Shown piece after piece: positions 29,894-38,451 of a stretch of DNA of 64,000 nt. The first letter of the stretch is position 1; every line of letters starts with the position of its first letter. The notes under the pieces are model-generated. The model was not told where the DNA came from. It saw nothing but the letters and a program-made list of their open reading frames with translations, and did not search any database. The position numbers were made by a program, and so were the translations under genes. This DNA comes from DASUKM01 sp036278735 (GTDB lineage Bacteria > Acidobacteriota > Vicinamibacteria > Vicinamibacterales > 2-12-FULL-66-21), in assembly GCA_036278735.1 (NCBI GenBank), contig DASUKM010000032.1, positions 1-64,000 of the forward strand, written 5' to 3'.

Positions 29894-29942
29894 CACGGGT
29901 ATACGCGGGACGTGCGCCGCACCGCCTGCTTCGGTGCGCTTC

Positions 29943-30063
29943 GGGGTCAGATCTTGTTCTTTGCACAAATGTCCGCACAGAATACAGTAGCAACAAAGCG
30001 TGCATCTTCTACATGGTTTGTCCTCCCTGGAGGACAAACGTGCAAAGAACAAGATCTGACCCC
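29943..30063. mobile_element. MITE-like element: nested perfect palindromes, no transposase
   Basis: Outer terminal inverted repeats of 24 bases, GGGGTCAGATCTTGTTCTTT plus GCAC at 29943-29966 and its exact reverse complement at 30040-30063. Inside lies a second perfect hairpin, GTTTGTCCTCC (30016-30026) and GGAGGACAAAC (30029-30039), with a 2-base loop, directly abutting the right repeat. The interior (about 49 bases) is AT-richer than its surroundings and has no ORF. Arms of the GGGGTCAGATCT type are the kind mobilised by IS200-like/REP-associated transposases, which is an inference. It sits between the hrcA promoter and the 3' end of the amidohydrolase gene and could also act as a terminator. 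Confidence 0.7.
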
Positions 30064-30082
30064 AGATTGCGCGCGGCCGCTG

Positions 30083-31420
30083 CTAGTGGCCGAGGCCGGC
30101 GCGGGCGATCAGGGCTTTGGCCGCAGTCCGGGCCTCGGCCACCAGCTCATCGGAAGCGTGGTCGGCGAGCTGCCCGCCGCGCGCGAGCACGTGACCATCC
30201 ACGATCGTCAACCGGACGTCGGTGCTTCGGCTCGCATACACCAGGGTCGAGAACGGATCCGCGTCCGGCGACGTGTGCGGGGCGGTCCGGTCGACCAGGA
30301 TGAGGTCGGCGCGTTTGCCGGGGGCGATCGATCCGATGTCGGCGTCGAGCCCGAGGGCGCGTGCCCCCTCACGCGTGGCCATCCACAGCGCGTCGCGGGC
30401 CGTCACGGCGCCCGGCTGGCGCGCGACCGCCTGCAGCGTCGCTGCCAGACGCATCTCCCCGAACATGTCGAGGTGGTTGTTGCAGGCGGCGCCGTCGGCG
30501 CCCAGCGACACGCAGATGCCGCGCGCCCGCATCGCCGCCACGGGCGCGATGCCCGACCCGAGCTTCAGATTCGAGCCGGGGCAGTGCAGCACGTTCACCT
30601 TCCGCTCCGCCATCACCTGCTGCTCCGCCTCGGTGACCCAGACGCAGTGCGCCGCGCACAGGCGCGGCGTCGCGAGTCCCATCTCGGCGAGGTACTCCAT
30701 GTTGCCGAGCCCGCCCGATCGCTGCCGCACCAGCGCGACCTCGTCGCGGTTCTCCGCCGCGTGCGTGTGCACGAGGATGCCGTCGCGTGCGGAGAGGTCG
30801 GCGACCGCCTCGAGCAGCGCGCGCGAACACGAGACGGCGAACCGCGGCGCGAACGCGGCGTGCAGCCGGCCTTCAGCGGCGCCGTTCCAGCGTTTGCGCA
30901 GCGCAAGGCTGTCGTCGATCGATTGCTGCGTGCGTTCCCGCAGCCCCGGCGGTGCCTCGCGGTCGTCGTCCATCATGCACTTGCCGACGATCGCGCGGAT
31001 GCCCATCTCGCCGAGCGCGTCGAAGACCGCGTCGGTCCCGTGCACCGTCTCCATCGTCAGGACGGTGGTGGTGCCGCCAAGGAGCAGCTCCGCCGCCGCG
31101 AGCCGCGACGAGGCTCGCAGCGTCGCGGGCGTGTGCGCCGCCTCGAGCGGCCAGACGCGTGTGCGCAGCCACTCGAGCAGCGGCATGTCGTCGGCGAGTC
31201 CGCGAAACAGCGTCTGACACAGATGCACGTGCGTCTGCACGAAACCTGGAAGGAGGTACGCGCCCCCCGCGTCGATCACGAGATCGTGCCGCTCGGCCGG
31301 CTCCGGCCCGACGCTCGCGATGCGGCCGTCGCGCACCGACACGGCACCCTCGACGATTTCGAGGGCATCGTTCATGGTCAGGATGGTGGCGCCGCGGAGG
31401 AGGAGGGAGCGCGACGCCAA
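30083..31420 (-). CDS. TRZ/ATZ family amidohydrolase (purine/triazine deaminase-like)
   Basis: 445 residues from TTG 31420, two bases after the preceding stop; ATG 31375 is the alternative. Metal-binding motifs of the amidohydrolase superfamily are intact: GFVQTHVHLCQTLFRGL, VHTHAAENRDEV, LCAAHCVWVTE and LGADGAACNNHLDMF. This is the branch with atrazine chlorohydrolase, guanine deaminase and 5'-deoxyadenosine deaminase. The XdhC-like neighbour suggests purine catabolism, but the substrate cannot be fixed from sequence. Cytoplasmic. Confidence 0.83.
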   Translation of the reverse strand: MASRSLLLRGATILTMNDALEIVEGAVSVRDGRIASVGPEPAERHDLVIDAGGAYLLPGFVQTHVHLCQTLFRGLADDMPLLEWLRTRVWPLEAAHTPATLRASSRLAAAELLLGGTTTVLTMETVHGTDAVFDALGEMGIRAIVGKCMMDDDREAPPGLRERTQQSIDDSLALRKRWNGAAEGRLHAAFAPRFAVSCSRALLEAVADLSARDGILVHTHAAENRDEVALVRQRSGGLGNMEYLAEMGLATPRLCAAHCVWVTEAEQQVMAERKVNVLHCPGSNLKLGSGIAPVAAMRARGICVSLGADGAACNNHLDMFGEMRLAATLQAVARQPGAVTARDALWMATREGARALGLDADIGSIAPGKRADLILVDRTAPHTSPDADPFSTLVYASRSTDVRLTIVDGHVLARGGQLADHASDELVAEARTAAKALIARAGLGH

Positions 31421-31422
31421 CG

Positions 31423-32184
31423 TCAGGCGCTTTCCGCGCCCGGCCTCCACCGCAGCGACATCGCGCGCGTTTCTTTTCCGTGCCGGACGGCGATGAGTTC
31501 GGCGAGGATGCTGATGGCGATTTCGGCCGGGGTCACCGCCCCGATGTCGAGCCCGATCGGCGCGTGCACGTGCCCGAGCCGTTCGGGCGGGAGCCCCTCG
31601 GCGGCGAGTGCGGCGAAGATGCGCGCAACCTTGGCGCGGCTGCCGATCAGACCGAGGTAGCGCAGATCGCGTGTCGCGAGAGCCCGCAGCGCGTCGAAGT
31701 CGTACCGATGTCCGCGCGTCACGATGACGACGTACGACGTCGCCGGCATCTCGGCCTGCCGCAGCCACGCCGCGACATCCGCCACGACGACCGCCTCGGC
31801 CGCGGGGAAGCGCTCGGCGTTGGCGAACTTCTCGCGATCGTCGACGACGTGGATGCGGAAGCCGGCGTCGGCCGCCACGCCGGCGAGGTGCGCGCCCACG
31901 TGCCCCGCGCCGACGATGTACAGGCGCGGCGCCGGCGCGATCGGATCGATGTAGACCTCCATCTGCCCGCCGCAAATCAGCCCCGACTCCTCGACGAAGT
32001 CGTCGTTCAGATCGTACTCGACCAGCGCCGGCCGGCCGGAGGCGATCGCCTCGCGAGCGCGCCCGAGGGCGTCGTTTTCGTAGCAGCCGCCGCCAATCGT
32101 CCCGACCGTGCGGCCGTCGGCGAACACGAGCATCTTGGCGCCGATCCGTTGCGGCGTCGAGCCATTCGACCGCACGATCGTCAC
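31423..32184 (-). CDS. XdhC family protein (molybdenum-hydroxylase maturation)
   Basis: 253 residues from GTG 32184. TPQRIGAKMLVFADGRTVGTIGGGCYE is the N-terminal XdhC/CoxI domain (in part IGGGCYE). A Rossmann C-terminal domain follows with LYIVGAGHVGAHLAGVAADAGF, and later DLRYLGLIGSRAKVARIF. It inserts sulfurated Mo-cofactor into xanthine dehydrogenase-like enzymes. The frame stays open upstream and encodes the residues expected before this point (EVLPAAAAALARGEPAALV), but the only start there is a CTG at 32247. The true protein may therefore be 274 residues with a CTG start. No molybdenum hydroxylase is in the window. Confidence 0.82.
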   Translation of the reverse strand: MTIVRSNGSTPQRIGAKMLVFADGRTVGTIGGGCYENDALGRAREAIASGRPALVEYDLNDDFVEESGLICGGQMEVYIDPIAPAPRLYIVGAGHVGAHLAGVAADAGFRIHVVDDREKFANAERFPAAEAVVVADVAAWLRQAEMPATSYVVIVTRGHRYDFDALRALATRDLRYLGLIGSRAKVARIFAALAAEGLPPERLGHVHAPIGLDIGAVTPAEIAISILAELIAVRHGKETRAMSLRWRPGAESA

Positions 32185-32243
32185 GAGGGCGGCCGGTTCA
32201 CCCCGCGCGAGCGCGGCGGCCGCCGCCGGCAGGACCTCGTCGT

Positions 32244-33299
32244 TCAGATCAGGACCTCAATCTTCGCGCTCTTGCGCAGCTCCGCCACGAACGCGTCGGC
32301 GCGATCGTTGCGCCGCTGGTCGGCCAGATACTGCGTGATCCGGGCGCTGGCTTCTTCGAACGGAATCGTGCGGGCGGGCTTGTGGTCGGTCACCTTGATG
32401 ATGTGGTAGCCGAACGGGCTTTCCACGATCCCGCTGAGTTGTCCCGGTTTGAGCGCGAAGGCGGCCTTGTCGAAGGCCGGGACCATCTGGCCGCGCGTGA
32501 AATAGTTCAGGTCGCCCCCTTGCGCGGCGCTGCCATCCTGCGAGTGCTCCCGGGCGAGCTTGGCGAAATCGGCGCCGGCGCGCGCCTGCTTCAGCACGGC
32601 CTCGATTTCCCTCCGCGCCTTCTGTTTCGTCGCCGCGTCCGCCTTCGGATCCACGCGGATGAGGATGTGGCTCGCCCGGACCGATTCGGGCTGCTGAAAC
32701 TTGTCCGGATTCTTCTGATAGAACGCCCGCGCGTCCTGGTCGGTCGGGGCCGGCTGCGTGGCGGCGTCGGCGTCCATCATCTTGGAGATGATCAGATCGT
32801 TCCGGACGTCCTTCTTCAGCAGATCGAGCGTCGATCCGCGCTGCGCGAGCGCCTTCGCGAAGGCGGCCGGATCCCCGCCGAACTGCGCCTGCATCTGCGT
32901 GATGTGCGCGTCGACTTCCTGCTCGGTGACGTCCATCTTCCGATGACGCGCCTCCTGCGCGAGCAGGGTGTAGGTGACGAGCTGGTCGACCGATTGCCGG
33001 ACGATCTCGTCCCGCCGATCGGGTGGAATCGGCTGGCCGGCGCGCAGCTCCATGTTGCGCAGCATCCGGTCGAGATCCGTCTTCGACACGTCTTCGCCGT
33101 TCACGCGCGCGACGACCGCGGGCAGCGTCGCGGGGACGGGTTTGACCGCCGCCGGCGCGGAGGGCGTGGTGCCCGTCGCCGGTGTGGCCGCCGCCGATTT
33201 GGGTACCGCGCTCGCCGCCTGCGCGGCGGCCTGCTTGTGGCACGCCGCGACCGAGAGACAGAGCGCCGCCATCGCCACCGAACTCGTCAGTACTTTCAC
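32244..33299 (-). CDS. Parvulin-type peptidylprolyl isomerase lipoprotein (SurA/PrsA-like)
   Basis: 351 residues. A lipoprotein signal ends at the lipobox LSVAAC (Cys about residue 20). An Ala/Pro-rich linker leads to the SurA-N-like helical chaperone region (VVARVNGEDVSKTDLDRMLRNME onward). The PpiC domain has SVRASHILIRVD, AREHSQDGSAAQGGDLNYF and AFALKPGQLSGIVESPFGYHIIKVTD. It assists folding of exported proteins in the periplasm. Its stop overlaps the region just before the XdhC frame. PBP1A lies 75 bases upstream on the same strand. Confidence 0.88.
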   Translation of the reverse strand: MKVLTSSVAMAALCLSVAACHKQAAAQAASAVPKSAAATPATGTTPSAPAAVKPVPATLPAVVARVNGEDVSKTDLDRMLRNMELRAGQPIPPDRRDEIVRQSVDQLVTYTLLAQEARHRKMDVTEQEVDAHITQMQAQFGGDPAAFAKALAQRGSTLDLLKKDVRNDLIISKMMDADAATQPAPTDQDARAFYQKNPDKFQQPESVRASHILIRVDPKADAATKQKARREIEAVLKQARAGADFAKLAREHSQDGSAAQGGDLNYFTRGQMVPAFDKAAFALKPGQLSGIVESPFGYHIIKVTDHKPARTIPFEEASARITQYLADQRRNDRADAFVAELRKSAKIEVLI

Positions 33300-33374
33300 G
33301 GAAGACCTTTCAGGGAAGAGAAGCCGCTCTCATTGTAGCGCCGAATGCCGTCAGCGCGAATGCCCGCCGCCGCG

Positions 33375-35687
33375 TCAGAAGCTGTGCAGCGGACAGGACT
33401 GCGTGGGCACGGTACCGGCCAGGAAGGCTTCGCGAAACACCCGCGGGCAGGCGCTCGTCGCGAGCAGGCCGGTGTCGCGGTCGATGTCGGCGTACACGAT
33501 GCCTTCGGGCACCGGAAACGCGACGCTCGGCTGCCCGGCGAGGGCGCGCATCATGAACTGCGTCCAGATGGGCAGGGCCGCCGTGCTGCCGCTCAGGCCG
33601 AGCGCCTGATTGTCGTCCATGCCGACCCAGACCACCGTCAGGATCTCCGGGGTGAAGCCGACGAACCACGCATCCCGCAGATCGTTGGTCGTGCCGGACT
33701 TGCCCGCGGCGTCCAGCGAGAAGCCCGCCGCGCGCGCCGCCGCGCCGGTGCCCTCGTCGAGCACGCTGCGCAGCATGTTGGTGACGAGGAACGTCGTGTC
33801 GGGGCCGGCAATCCTGCGCGGCGCCGGCTCGTCCAGCGGCACGTCGTGCCCGCGTTCGACGATGCGGCTGATGGCGCGGAGCGGACGCCGGATCCCCCCG
33901 TTGGGAAAAATCGTGTACGCGGTGGCGATCTGGAACGGCGAGGCTTCGAACACGCCCAGCGCAATCGACGGATAGGCCCGCGGCGGCGTACCGGCGCCGA
34001 TCCGGCTCCAGAGCGCCGCGACCTGTTCGTAGCCGGCCGACTCGGCGACCTTGACGGCCGCGACGTTGCGCGAGAGCGCGAGCGCGCGGCGCAGCGTGAT
34101 CGGCCCGTCGTATTCGTTGTCGTAGTTGTTCGGCGTCCACGTCTGGCCGTTGGCGTCGAACGACGTCGGCTCGTCGTCCACGATCGTTGCGGGGGTGAAG
34201 TCGGTGCGTCCTTCGGCCCGTGCGCGCTCGAAGGCGGCCAGATAGACGAATGGCTTGAAGACGGACCCGGGCTGCCGCCGCGCGTTGATGGCGCGGTTGT
34301 ACTGCGAGCGGTTGTAGGAGCGGCCGCCGACCATCGCCAGGATGTCGCCGGTGCGGGGATCGACAGCCATCAGGGCGGCCTGCGGACGCCCTCGCCTGCG
34401 CCGCGGGAGCAGCGAGTCGACATGCGCGAGGCCGTCGCGGACCGCTTCCTGCGCGAGCCGCTGCAGGTGCAGATCGAGCGTCGTGTAGACGTCGACGGCG
34501 CCGGCCGCCTTCGTCTGATCCTCGATCGCCTGGCCGACATAATCGACGAAGTACGGCGCCTCCGCGTCGAGCGCCCGCGCGACGATCTGCAGCGGTTCGT
34601 GCGAGGCGCGATCGGCCGCGCCGGGGCTCAGGTAGCCGGCGTCCGCCATGGCGTGAAGGACGACGTTGCGTCGATCCTTCGCCCGTTCGGGGTTGGTGAA
34701 CGGCGACAGCCGCGAGGGGGACTGAATCAGCCCGGCGATGGTCGCCGCCTCGACGAGCGACACGTTGCTGATGTCCTTGCCGAACAGGAGCCGCTCGGCT
34801 TCCGCGACGCCGTGGATGGCGAACGATCCGCGCTGGCCGAGCGAGACGTCGTTCAGGTACAGCTCGAGGATCTGATTCTTCGTGAGCTTACGGTCCAGGA
34901 TCATCGCCATGAACGACTCGAGCACCTTGCGCCGCATCGTCTTTTCGGGCGTCAGGAAGGTGTTCTTGACGATCTGCTGCGTGAGCGTGCTGCCCCCCTC
35001 GAGGTAGCGGCGCCGGCCGAACAGATTCGCGACCGCCGCCCCCACGATGCGGATGGGATCGATGCCCGGGTGTTCGTAGAAGCGGCGGTCTTCGATCGAG
35101 AGGACGGCCTGGACCATGCGCGGCGGGATCGACGCGAGCGGCACGTCGCGCCGCTTCTCGCGTCCCTGGGTCACCAGGGCGGTGATGAGCGGGGCGTCGA
35201 GGGCGAGCTGTTCCAGCGCGCGGTGGTCCGCCACGCGTTCGATCCCGGCCAGCCGGCCGGGCTCGCGTCCGCGCCCGGCAAAGCTCAGGCGGACGAGTTC
35301 CCCCGCGTGATCGCCGGCGCGCGGCACGAGTGCGATCGCCGCGCGGCCGATCGCGAACTCGCCGGGCTGCGCGGCGCCCGGCCGCTGCGCGTACCCGAGG
35401 TCGTTGAGGCGATCGATCGCCTGACGCTCCGTCAGCCCTTCGCCGCGATGGAGCAGGAAGGGGCGCGCGAAGATGCGCGGATCGGTCCGCTGCATCGCGC
35501 CGTGGAGGCGCGCGTCGATCATCCGCGAGAACGTGACGTAGTAATAGCCGAGGGCCCCCGCGCCGGCGAGCGCCGCCACCGCCGCGCCGGTCAGCAGATG
35601 GAACCGCCAGCCGCGCCCGCGCGGCGCGCGCCGCGGCGCGCGCCTGCCCGTCTTCGCCGCGGCGCGTCCGTTCCCGACAATGGTCAA
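33375..35687 (-). CDS. Class A penicillin-binding protein (PBP1A-type)
   Basis: 770 residues from TTG 35687, with GGAG six bases upstream; the open frame before it lacks a better start. A basic cytoplasmic tail and one transmembrane segment (LLTGAAVAALAGAGALGYYYV) come first. The glycosyltransferase domain has SIEDRRFYEHPGIDP and GGSTLTQQIVKN. The transpeptidase domain has the active-site serine in PGSVFKPFVY (SxxK), then SRN and KSGTTNDLRDAWF. It polymerises and cross-links peptidoglycan. It is divergent from the PIG-L gene, with 101 bases between the starts and TATACT at 35710-35715. Confidence 0.9.
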   Translation of the reverse strand: MTIVGNGRAAAKTGRRAPRRAPRGRGWRFHLLTGAAVAALAGAGALGYYYVTFSRMIDARLHGAMQRTDPRIFARPFLLHRGEGLTERQAIDRLNDLGYAQRPGAAQPGEFAIGRAAIALVPRAGDHAGELVRLSFAGRGREPGRLAGIERVADHRALEQLALDAPLITALVTQGREKRRDVPLASIPPRMVQAVLSIEDRRFYEHPGIDPIRIVGAAVANLFGRRRYLEGGSTLTQQIVKNTFLTPEKTMRRKVLESFMAMILDRKLTKNQILELYLNDVSLGQRGSFAIHGVAEAERLLFGKDISNVSLVEAATIAGLIQSPSRLSPFTNPERAKDRRNVVLHAMADAGYLSPGAADRASHEPLQIVARALDAEAPYFVDYVGQAIEDQTKAAGAVDVYTTLDLHLQRLAQEAVRDGLAHVDSLLPRRRRGRPQAALMAVDPRTGDILAMVGGRSYNRSQYNRAINARRQPGSVFKPFVYLAAFERARAEGRTDFTPATIVDDEPTSFDANGQTWTPNNYDNEYDGPITLRRALALSRNVAAVKVAESAGYEQVAALWSRIGAGTPPRAYPSIALGVFEASPFQIATAYTIFPNGGIRRPLRAISRIVERGHDVPLDEPAPRRIAGPDTTFLVTNMLRSVLDEGTGAAARAAGFSLDAAGKSGTTNDLRDAWFVGFTPEILTVVWVGMDDNQALGLSGSTAALPIWTQFMMRALAGQPSVAFPVPEGIVYADIDRDTGLLATSACPRVFREAFLAGTVPTQSCPLHSF

Positions 35688-35788
35688 TGGGGACTCCGGG
35701 CCGCCATTGTATACTGCGGCTTCACACGTTCCTCGAAGAACCGGCGCGCGGATCCGCATCCGGCGTCCGCTCCGGGCGGAATCTCCAC

Positions 35789-38446
35789 ATGAATCGACAT
35801 CGTTGCCTCTTGTACTCCGTGCTGGCCGCCGGCGTGCTGGGCGTCGTGCCCGCCGCCGCGCAACTGCGCGTCTCTCCCGTGGCCGAACATCCCGGAGACG
35901 TCTCGCTCGATCTGATGCTCCGCAAGCTGGGCTCGTCGGGCACGTTCATGGAAACGACCGCGCATCCCGACGACGAGGACAACGCGCTGCTCGCGATGCT
36001 GGGTGACGGCGACGGCATGCGCACCGTGCTCGTCACCGCGACCCGCGGCAGCGGCGGCCAGAACGAGATCGGCCCCGAGCTGTTCCAGTCGCTCGGCGTG
36101 CTGCGAACCGAGGAGCTGCTGGCCGTCCATCGCTTCGACGGCGCCGAGCAGTACTTCACGCGGGCGATCGATTTCGGCTACTCGTTCAGCGTCCAGGAAA
36201 ACATCCAGCGGTGGGGACACGACGAGGTCCTCGGCGACTTCGTACGCCTCATCCGGACCGTCCGCCCCGACGTGATCGCCGGCTTCCTCTGCGGCGGCAC
36301 GGGCGGGGGACAGGCTCATCAGGCGACGACCGTGCTCACGCGCGAAGCGTTCCGCGCGGCGGCCGACCCCGCGAAGTACCCGGAACAGATCGAGGGCGGT
36401 CTTCGCCCCTGGCAGGCGCAGCGCGTCTATTGCACCGACGAATCGGCATTCATGCCGAATCCGCCGCCGCGCACGCCCGATCTGTGGACCGAAGACGTGT
36501 CGCGCTACGACCCGGCCATCGGCCGGACCTACGCCGCACTCGGCCTCGAAGCGCGCTCGATGCACAAGTGCCAGGGCACGTCCCAGTTGCTGCTGCTGCC
36601 CGGCCAGTCGCAGGACCGCACCTACGAGCTGCAGGACACGGCGAACGGCACGCAGGGCATCGCACCGAAGACCCTCTTCGAGGGGATCGATACGTCGCTG
36701 GCGGGCCTGACACGCTTCGCGGGCGCGCATCCGCCCCCCCGGCTCGCCTCGCAGCTCCACGCCATCGCGGCCGACGTCGACGCCGCGGCGCAGGCGTCGC
36801 GCGCGCATGGTCCGGCCGCCGCCGTGCCGCCGCTCGCGGCCGGTCTCGCCGCCGTCCGGGCGCTTCGCGCCGGCCTCGCCAACGATCCGCTGACGGCCGA
36901 CGCCCGGTACGAGATCGATTTCCGCCTCGCGCAGAAGGAGCGCCAGTTTCAGCAGGCGCTCGTGCTCGCCGACGCCGTCCAGCTCGACGCCTTGGGCGAC
37001 GACGGCACCGTCGTCGTCGGGCAGCACGTCACGGTGTCGGTGTACGCCGGCGCGCACGGCAGCGTCCCGGCGGTGCTGCAGAGCGTGACGCTCAGCGGCT
37101 TCGAAGGCACGCCCTCGACGTCGTGCACCGGGCCCCTCGAGGCCGCGCATGCCGTGACGTGCAAGGCGAACGAGACGATCCCGGCCGGCACGCATCTGTC
37201 GACGCCGTACTGGACGCCGCGAACCGACGCGGCGCGCGACGACGTCGAGCCCGGCGTGCCCTTCGGCGTGCCGTTCAGGCCGTCGCCGTTCCACGCGACG
37301 TTCCGCCTGACGATCGGCGGCGCCGACGTCTCGATCGATCGCGTCGTCGAGTACCGCTACAGCGACGTGATGGCCGGCGAGAAGCGCATGTGGCTGAGCG
37401 TCGTGCCGCCGTTCGACGTGCGTATGTCCCCGGATATCGCCGTGATCCCGACCGCCGCGCTGGCGAGCGCGCCCGAGAGCGCGAGCCGGCAGATTGAAGT
37501 GACGACGGCGAGCAATCAGCAGCGGGCGCTCAGAGGGATGGTCAGGCTGGAGGCGCCGGATGGCTGGCGCATCACGCCCGCGTCGGCGCCGGTGACGTTC
37601 GGCCGCGAGGACGAGCAGGTGACGACCAGATTCACGGTCGCACCGCCGTCGGGCGCCAAACCGGGGGAGGTGACGCTGAAGGCGGTGATGACGGGCACCG
37701 ACGGCCAGACGTCGAATCTCGGTACTCAGGTCGTCGAGTATCCGCACATCCACCGGCGGCAGCTGGTGCAGGCGGCCGCGACGCGCGTGAAGGTGATGGA
37801 CGTGGCGATCGCGCCGGGCCTGCGCGTCGGCTACGTCATGGGGGTCGGCGATCGGGTGCCGGCCGCCATCGCGCAGCTTGGCGCACGCGTCCAGACGATC
37901 GACGCCGACATGCTCGCCTCCGGCGATCTCTCGGGCTTCGACGTCATCGTCACGGGCGTGCGCGCGTACGAACGGCGCCCGGACCTGCGCGCGAACAATC
38001 AGCGCCTGCTGCAATACGCCGCCAACGGCGGAACGGTGCTCGTCCAGTACAACCGGACCGAATTCAACCAGGCGCAGTACGGTCCGTATCCGGCCAAAGT
38101 GACGAGCGAACGCGTGACCGACGAGAACGCGCCCGTGCAGGTGCTCGCGCCCGACAATCCGATCTTCACGTACCCGAACCGCATCGGGCCGGAAGCGTGG
38201 GCCGGCTGGGTGCAGGAGCGCGGCACCTATTTTCTCGGCGATCTGGATACCCACTACGTGGACCTGCTGCGCATGCAGGATCCGTTTCCGTTCAACGCAG
38301 GGCCGAAGACCGGTGCGCTCGTCGAAGCGACGGTGGGGAAGGGGCACTGGGTCTACATCGGCCTGAGCCTCTGGCGTCAGCTTCCGGCGGGCACCGACGG
38401 GGCGTACCGGCTGATGGCCAACCTGCTCTCGCTGGGGAAGAAGTAG
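35789..38446 (+). CDS. Secreted PIG-L family deacetylase, large form
   Basis: 885 residues from ATG 35789. A signal peptide (CLLYSVLAAGVLGVVPAAAQ) is followed by a PIG-L domain with the zinc motif AHPDDED at 58-64, ATRGSGGQNEIG and later GGTGGGQAHQATT. The middle part is beta-rich (NEW3-like, LEAPDGWRITPAS). The C-terminus (PGLRVGYVMGVGDRVPAAI, VIVTGVRAYERRP, NGGTVLVQYNRTEFN) looks like a ThuA/glutamine-amidotransferase-like fold. PIG-L enzymes deacetylate N-acetylglucosaminyl groups; in this organism an exported form may act on glycans. bshC elsewhere in the window needs a PIG-L partner (BshB), but this exported protein is an unlikely candidate. Confidence 0.82.
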   Translation: MNRHRCLLYSVLAAGVLGVVPAAAQLRVSPVAEHPGDVSLDLMLRKLGSSGTFMETTAHPDDEDNALLAMLGDGDGMRTVLVTATRGSGGQNEIGPELFQSLGVLRTEELLAVHRFDGAEQYFTRAIDFGYSFSVQENIQRWGHDEVLGDFVRLIRTVRPDVIAGFLCGGTGGGQAHQATTVLTREAFRAAADPAKYPEQIEGGLRPWQAQRVYCTDESAFMPNPPPRTPDLWTEDVSRYDPAIGRTYAALGLEARSMHKCQGTSQLLLLPGQSQDRTYELQDTANGTQGIAPKTLFEGIDTSLAGLTRFAGAHPPPRLASQLHAIAADVDAAAQASRAHGPAAAVPPLAAGLAAVRALRAGLANDPLTADARYEIDFRLAQKERQFQQALVLADAVQLDALGDDGTVVVGQHVTVSVYAGAHGSVPAVLQSVTLSGFEGTPSTSCTGPLEAAHAVTCKANETIPAGTHLSTPYWTPRTDAARDDVEPGVPFGVPFRPSPFHATFRLTIGGADVSIDRVVEYRYSDVMAGEKRMWLSVVPPFDVRMSPDIAVIPTAALASAPESASRQIEVTTASNQQRALRGMVRLEAPDGWRITPASAPVTFGREDEQVTTRFTVAPPSGAKPGEVTLKAVMTGTDGQTSNLGTQVVEYPHIHRRQLVQAAATRVKVMDVAIAPGLRVGYVMGVGDRVPAAIAQLGARVQTIDADMLASGDLSGFDVIVTGVRAYERRPDLRANNQRLLQYAANGGTVLVQYNRTEFNQAQYGPYPAKVTSERVTDENAPVQVLAPDNPIFTYPNRIGPEAWAGWVQERGTYFLGDLDTHYVDLLRMQDPFPFNAGPKTGALVEATVGKGHWVYIGLSLWRQLPAGTDGAYRLMANLLSLGKK

Positions 38447-38451
38447 CCGAT

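Noticed and set aside
29943..30063. Nested palindrome as only an intrinsic terminator
   Set aside because: Terminal arms are 24 bases and perfect with a separate inner hairpin, longer than needed for termination, and there is no U-run after the right arm. A terminator role in addition is possible.
35789..38446. PIG-L protein as BshB for bacillithiol synthesis
   Set aside because: It has a signal peptide and large extra domains, while BshB is a small cytoplasmic enzyme.
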